A stretch of DNA of 64,000 bases from Bosea sp. F3-2 (GTDB lineage: Bacteria; Pseudomonadota; Alphaproteobacteria; Rhizobiales; Beijerinckiaceae), in NCBI RefSeq assembly GCF_008253865.1, contig NZ_CP042332.1, positions 124,001-188,000 on the forward strand. The letters are read 5' to 3'. The notes beneath the pieces were generated by a model, which was given only the letters and a program-made list of their open reading frames with translations, did not search any database and had not been told where the DNA came from. Numbering within the stretch: position 1 is the first letter of the stretch; each line of letters starts with the position of its first letter. This document shows positions 61,639 through 64,000 of this stretch, piece by piece. Made by a program: the position numbers and the translations under genes.

Positions 61639-62585
61639 CCGCTCCCGCACTGTCCCTCACCGACCTCTCGATCGCCTTCGGTCCCGAGATCGCCGCCCGG
61701 AAGGTCGTCCACGGGGTGACGCTTCAGGTCATGCCCGGCGAGAAGCTGGCGATCGTCGGCGAGTCCGGTTCGGGCAAGAGCGTCACGGCGCTCGCCGTCA
61801 TGCACCAGCTCGGACGCGGCGGCCGCATCGTCGGCGGCGCGATGCACCTCGACGGCGAGGATATCACCAGCCTGCCCGAAAGCGCCTGCCGCGAGCTGCG
61901 CGGTCGCAAGGTGGCGATGATCTTCCAGGACCCGATGACCGCCCTCAATCCCGCCTTCACGGTCGGCCGGCAACTCTCGGACGCCATCCGCAGCCATGAC
62001 GACCCCGGCCGCAAGGCGGCACAACAGCAAGCCGAAGAACTCCTCGCCAAGGTCGGTATCGACGATCCGCGCCGGCGCAGCAGCCAATACCCCCACGAGC
62101 TCAGCGGCGGCATGCGCCAGCGCGTCCTGATCGCGATGGCGATCGCCTGCCGGCCGCGGCTGCTGATCGCGGACGAGCCCACGACCGCGCTCGATGTCAC
62201 CGTTCAGGCGCAGGTGGTCGCGCTGCTGCGCGATATCTGCGCCAGCTCCGGGATCGCCCTGCTGTTCATCTCGCACAATCTCGACCTGGTGGCGGAGTTC
62301 TGCGACCGGATCGCGGTGATGTATCGCGGCCGGATCGTGGAATCTGGCAGTGCCGAGGCGATCTTCAGCGCGCCGCGCCATCCCTATACGCGCCTCCTGC
62401 TGGACGCCGTGCCGCGGCCAGGCCGTCCGTTGCGGACGGCTGTCCCCGCCCCCCTGGCCGAGAGCCCGGGCGAGGGTGCTTGCGACTACTTCTCCCGCTG
62501 CCGCCTGGCGGATGCGGATTGCCAAGTGCGGCCTGCCCTGCGGGGCGCGGGGACGCATTTGAGCGCCTGCTGGCGGAGCGCCTGA
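61635..62585 (+). CDS. Dipeptide-type ABC transporter ATPase (DppD-like)
   Basis: A 316-residue ATPase. Walker A is GESGSGKSVTALAVM (about residues 42-56), signature LSGGMRQRVLIAMA (about 156-169) and Walker B LLIADEPTTALDVT (about 176-189). The C-terminal oligopeptide/dipeptide-transporter extension is present (HPYTRLLLDAVPRPGRPL), with two clustered Cys (ACDYFSRCRLADADC) that can hold an iron-sulfur cluster in related proteins. One base separates its stop from the DppF-like gene start. Confidence 0.93.
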   Translation: MTAPALSLTDLSIAFGPEIAARKVVHGVTLQVMPGEKLAIVGESGSGKSVTALAVMHQLGRGGRIVGGAMHLDGEDITSLPESACRELRGRKVAMIFQDPMTALNPAFTVGRQLSDAIRSHDDPGRKAAQQQAEELLAKVGIDDPRRRSSQYPHELSGGMRQRVLIAMAIACRPRLLIADEPTTALDVTVQAQVVALLRDICASSGIALLFISHNLDLVAEFCDRIAVMYRGRIVESGSAEAIFSAPRHPYTRLLLDAVPRPGRPLRTAVPAPLAESPGEGACDYFSRCRLADADCQVRPALRGAGTHLSACWRSA

Positions 62586-62586
62586 G

Positions 62587-63576
62587 ATGAGCTACGCACA
62601 GGGATCCGCAGCACCGCTTCTGGCCGCCACGAGCGCCGGCCGACGCTATCCGCTCGCACATTCGCCGCTGGCGCGCCTATTCGACCGGCGCACCACGCCC
62701 GCTTTGTCAGGGGCGAGCCTCGACGTGCACGCCGGCGATGTCCTCGGGATCGTCGGCGAAAGCGGCAGCGGCAAGTCGACGCTCGCGCGCCTACTCGTCG
62801 GCCTCGACCGCCCGAGCAGTGGCCAGGTCCTATTCGAGGGGCGGGATCTATCCTCGTTCACGGCTGCCGATTGGCAGCGTTTCCGAAACCGTGTCCAATT
62901 CGTGTTTCAGGGGGCGCACACGGCGCTCAACCCCCGCAAGACCGTTGCGCGCAGCTTGAGTGAAGCCTTCCCGGAGCAGCCTGCGCCGGGCGCGCTCAAT
63001 GCCCTGCTGGCGCAGGTCAGCCTCGGGCCGGAGCTACTCGACCGGCTGCCGCATCAATTATCGGGTGGACAGAAGCAGCGCATCGGCATCGCCCGGGCTC
63101 TCGCACGCCAGCCGGAGGTGCTGATCGCCGACGAGCCGACATCAGCGCTCGACGTTTCCGTGCAGAGCGAGATCGTCGCGCTGCTGCAGCAGCTGCATCG
63201 CGACCGGCGCCTGACATTGGTGATCATCAGCCACGATCTCGGGCTCGTCGGGGCGTTCTGCGACCGCGTGCTGGTCATGTATGCCGGGCGCATCGTCGAG
63301 ACGGGGCCTGCTGCGCAGATCCTGGCGGAACCGGCGCATCCCTATACGCAGCGCCTGGTCGCCGCCATTCCGCGCGGGCTCGCCGGGCGCGGCCGTCCGG
63401 CCGAACCGCCGCTTTCCGAAGCCGCCCGCCATGGCGGCTGCCCGTTCGAACCCCGTTGCAGCAACCGGATTCCGATCTGCGCGCAAGCCGAACCGCCCGA
63501 GGTCGTCCTCGGCGATCGGCTCGTCGCCTGCCACCTCGCGCCAGCTCGGTCCATCATCGCGGAGACCAATCCATGA
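62587..63576 (+). CDS. Dipeptide-type ABC transporter ATPase (DppF-like)
   Basis: A 329-residue ATPase. Walker A GESGSGKSTLARLLVGL (about residues 55-71), Q-loop VFQGAHTALNPRKTV, signature LSGGQKQRIGIARAL (about 160-174), Walker B VLIADEPTSALDVS. The C-terminal domain shows HPYTQRLVAAIPRGL and the Cys pair in GGCPFEPRCSNRIPICAQAE. Its stop overlaps the start of the next gene by ATGA, so importer and hydantoinase-type enzyme are co-translated. Confidence 0.93.
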   Translation: MSYAQGSAAPLLAATSAGRRYPLAHSPLARLFDRRTTPALSGASLDVHAGDVLGIVGESGSGKSTLARLLVGLDRPSSGQVLFEGRDLSSFTAADWQRFRNRVQFVFQGAHTALNPRKTVARSLSEAFPEQPAPGALNALLAQVSLGPELLDRLPHQLSGGQKQRIGIARALARQPEVLIADEPTSALDVSVQSEIVALLQQLHRDRRLTLVIISHDLGLVGAFCDRVLVMYAGRIVETGPAAQILAEPAHPYTQRLVAAIPRGLAGRGRPAEPPLSEAARHGGCPFEPRCSNRIPICAQAEPPEVVLGDRLVACHLAPARSIIAETNP

Positions 63577-64000
63577 CAACGCGCTCGTTTCGCGTCGGCG
63601 CCGATATCGGCGGCACCTTCACCGACATCACATTCCTCGAAAACGGCGAGACGGTTCATTCCTTCAAGCACCCGTCGACGCCGGACGACTACAGCCGCGG
63701 CATCGTCGACGGCATCCTGGCGCTGCTCGAACGCATCGGCGGCAGGGTGAGCGAGATCGAGGAGGTCGTGCACGCCACGACCGTCGCGACCAACGCCATC
63801 CTGGAAGGCAAGGGCGCCACGACCGCACTGCTGACGACGCGCGGCTTCCGGGACGTCCTCGAGCTCGGCCGGCTGCGCATGCCCGAGCTCTACAACCTCA
63901 ACTACGAGAAGCCGACGCCGCTGGTGCCACGCCACAGGCGCTACGAAATCCCAGAGCGCATCGGCGCGCATGGCGAGGTCGTCCTGCCCCTTGACGAGAA
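63573..64000 (+). CDS. Hydantoinase/oxoprolinase family protein, N-terminal part (runs off right edge)
   Basis: The 142 codons in the window give the N-terminal domain of a HyuA/5-oxoprolinase-type ATPase: FRVGADIGGTFTDITFLENG (residues about 6-25, the phosphate-binding loop), VVHATTVATNAILEGKGATT, and GFRDVLELGRLRMPELYNL. Members are ATP-dependent hydantoinases, 5-oxoprolinases or acetophenone carboxylases. Coupled to a dipeptide-type importer by an ATGA overlap, it probably opens a hydantoin or oxoproline-like ring of the imported compound. The rest of the gene, and a likely HyuB partner, lie beyond the window. Confidence 0.9.
   Translation, partial: MTTRSFRVGADIGGTFTDITFLENGETVHSFKHPSTPDDYSRGIVDGILALLERIGGRVSEIEEVVHATTVATNAILEGKGATTALLTTRGFRDVLELGRLRMPELYNLNYEKPTPLVPRHRRYEIPERIGAHGEVVLPLDE

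Overview
The window looks like part of a secondary replicon, a repABC plasmid or chromid, of a high-GC alphaproteobacterium of the order Hyphomicrobiales (Rhizobiales). The support is a complete repA-repB-repC unit with an antisense RNA between repB and repC, a CIRCE/RpoH-type groESL promoter, usg, DUF982 and DUF1403 proteins, and IS110/IS66 debris. The genus cannot be fixed from sequence alone; a Bosea-like organism is a guess. No rRNA, tRNA or CRISPR was found.

Bases 1-18400 are a catabolic region. A long minus-strand set encodes a branched-chain-type ABC importer (substrate-binding protein, two permeases, two ATPases) together with an ACMSD-like amidohydrolase and an aldehyde dehydrogenase. 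It is followed by an FAD hydroxylase of the 2,6-dihydroxypyridine 3-monooxygenase type, a cupin protein, a DUF485/ActP-like symporter pair and an old yellow enzyme. A second hydroxylase of the same type runs off the left edge. A divergent TetR-type gene faces the importer operon, and a shared ATTTATC-N4-GATAAAT-like palindrome lies before both the importer operon and the hydroxylase. Together these suggest uptake and oxidation of an aromatic or N-heterocyclic compound. A LysR regulator, a second old yellow enzyme and an MFS exporter follow.

Bases 18500-26200 carry a periplasm-facing molybdenum hydroxylase: a triheme cytochrome c, a [2Fe-2S] subunit and a Tat-exported molybdopterin subunit. 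It sits with an EmrAB-type efflux pump and a frameshifted fdhD. Bases 26400-31300 hold a CDF transporter, a single-domain response regulator, a Tat-exported alpha/beta hydrolase and a graveyard of IS110, IS66 and SRAP-peptidase fragments.

Bases 31350-43640 are a stress island: htpG, groESL, usg, a cold-shock protein, a Ku and ATP-dependent DNA ligase pair for end joining, and many small unknown proteins, two of which are paralogues. Bases 43890-46770 are scrambled relics (metallophosphoesterase/HAD chimera, broken IS110, a second repC 3' end).

Bases 46780-56360 are the plasmid backbone: a 298-bp tandem duplication carrying a WGR-domain gene, parS-like repeats, repABC with its ctRNA, an orphan Xre/MbcA-type antitoxin, an AbrB/PemK toxin-antitoxin pair, and a divergent tyrosine recombinase / DUF1403 / ScpB module with a dif-like inverted repeat at the recombinase start. 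The last part (58100-64000) is a dipeptide/opine-type ABC importer operon behind tandem GAAACGTTTC operators, leading into a hydantoinase/oxoprolinase gene cut by the right edge.
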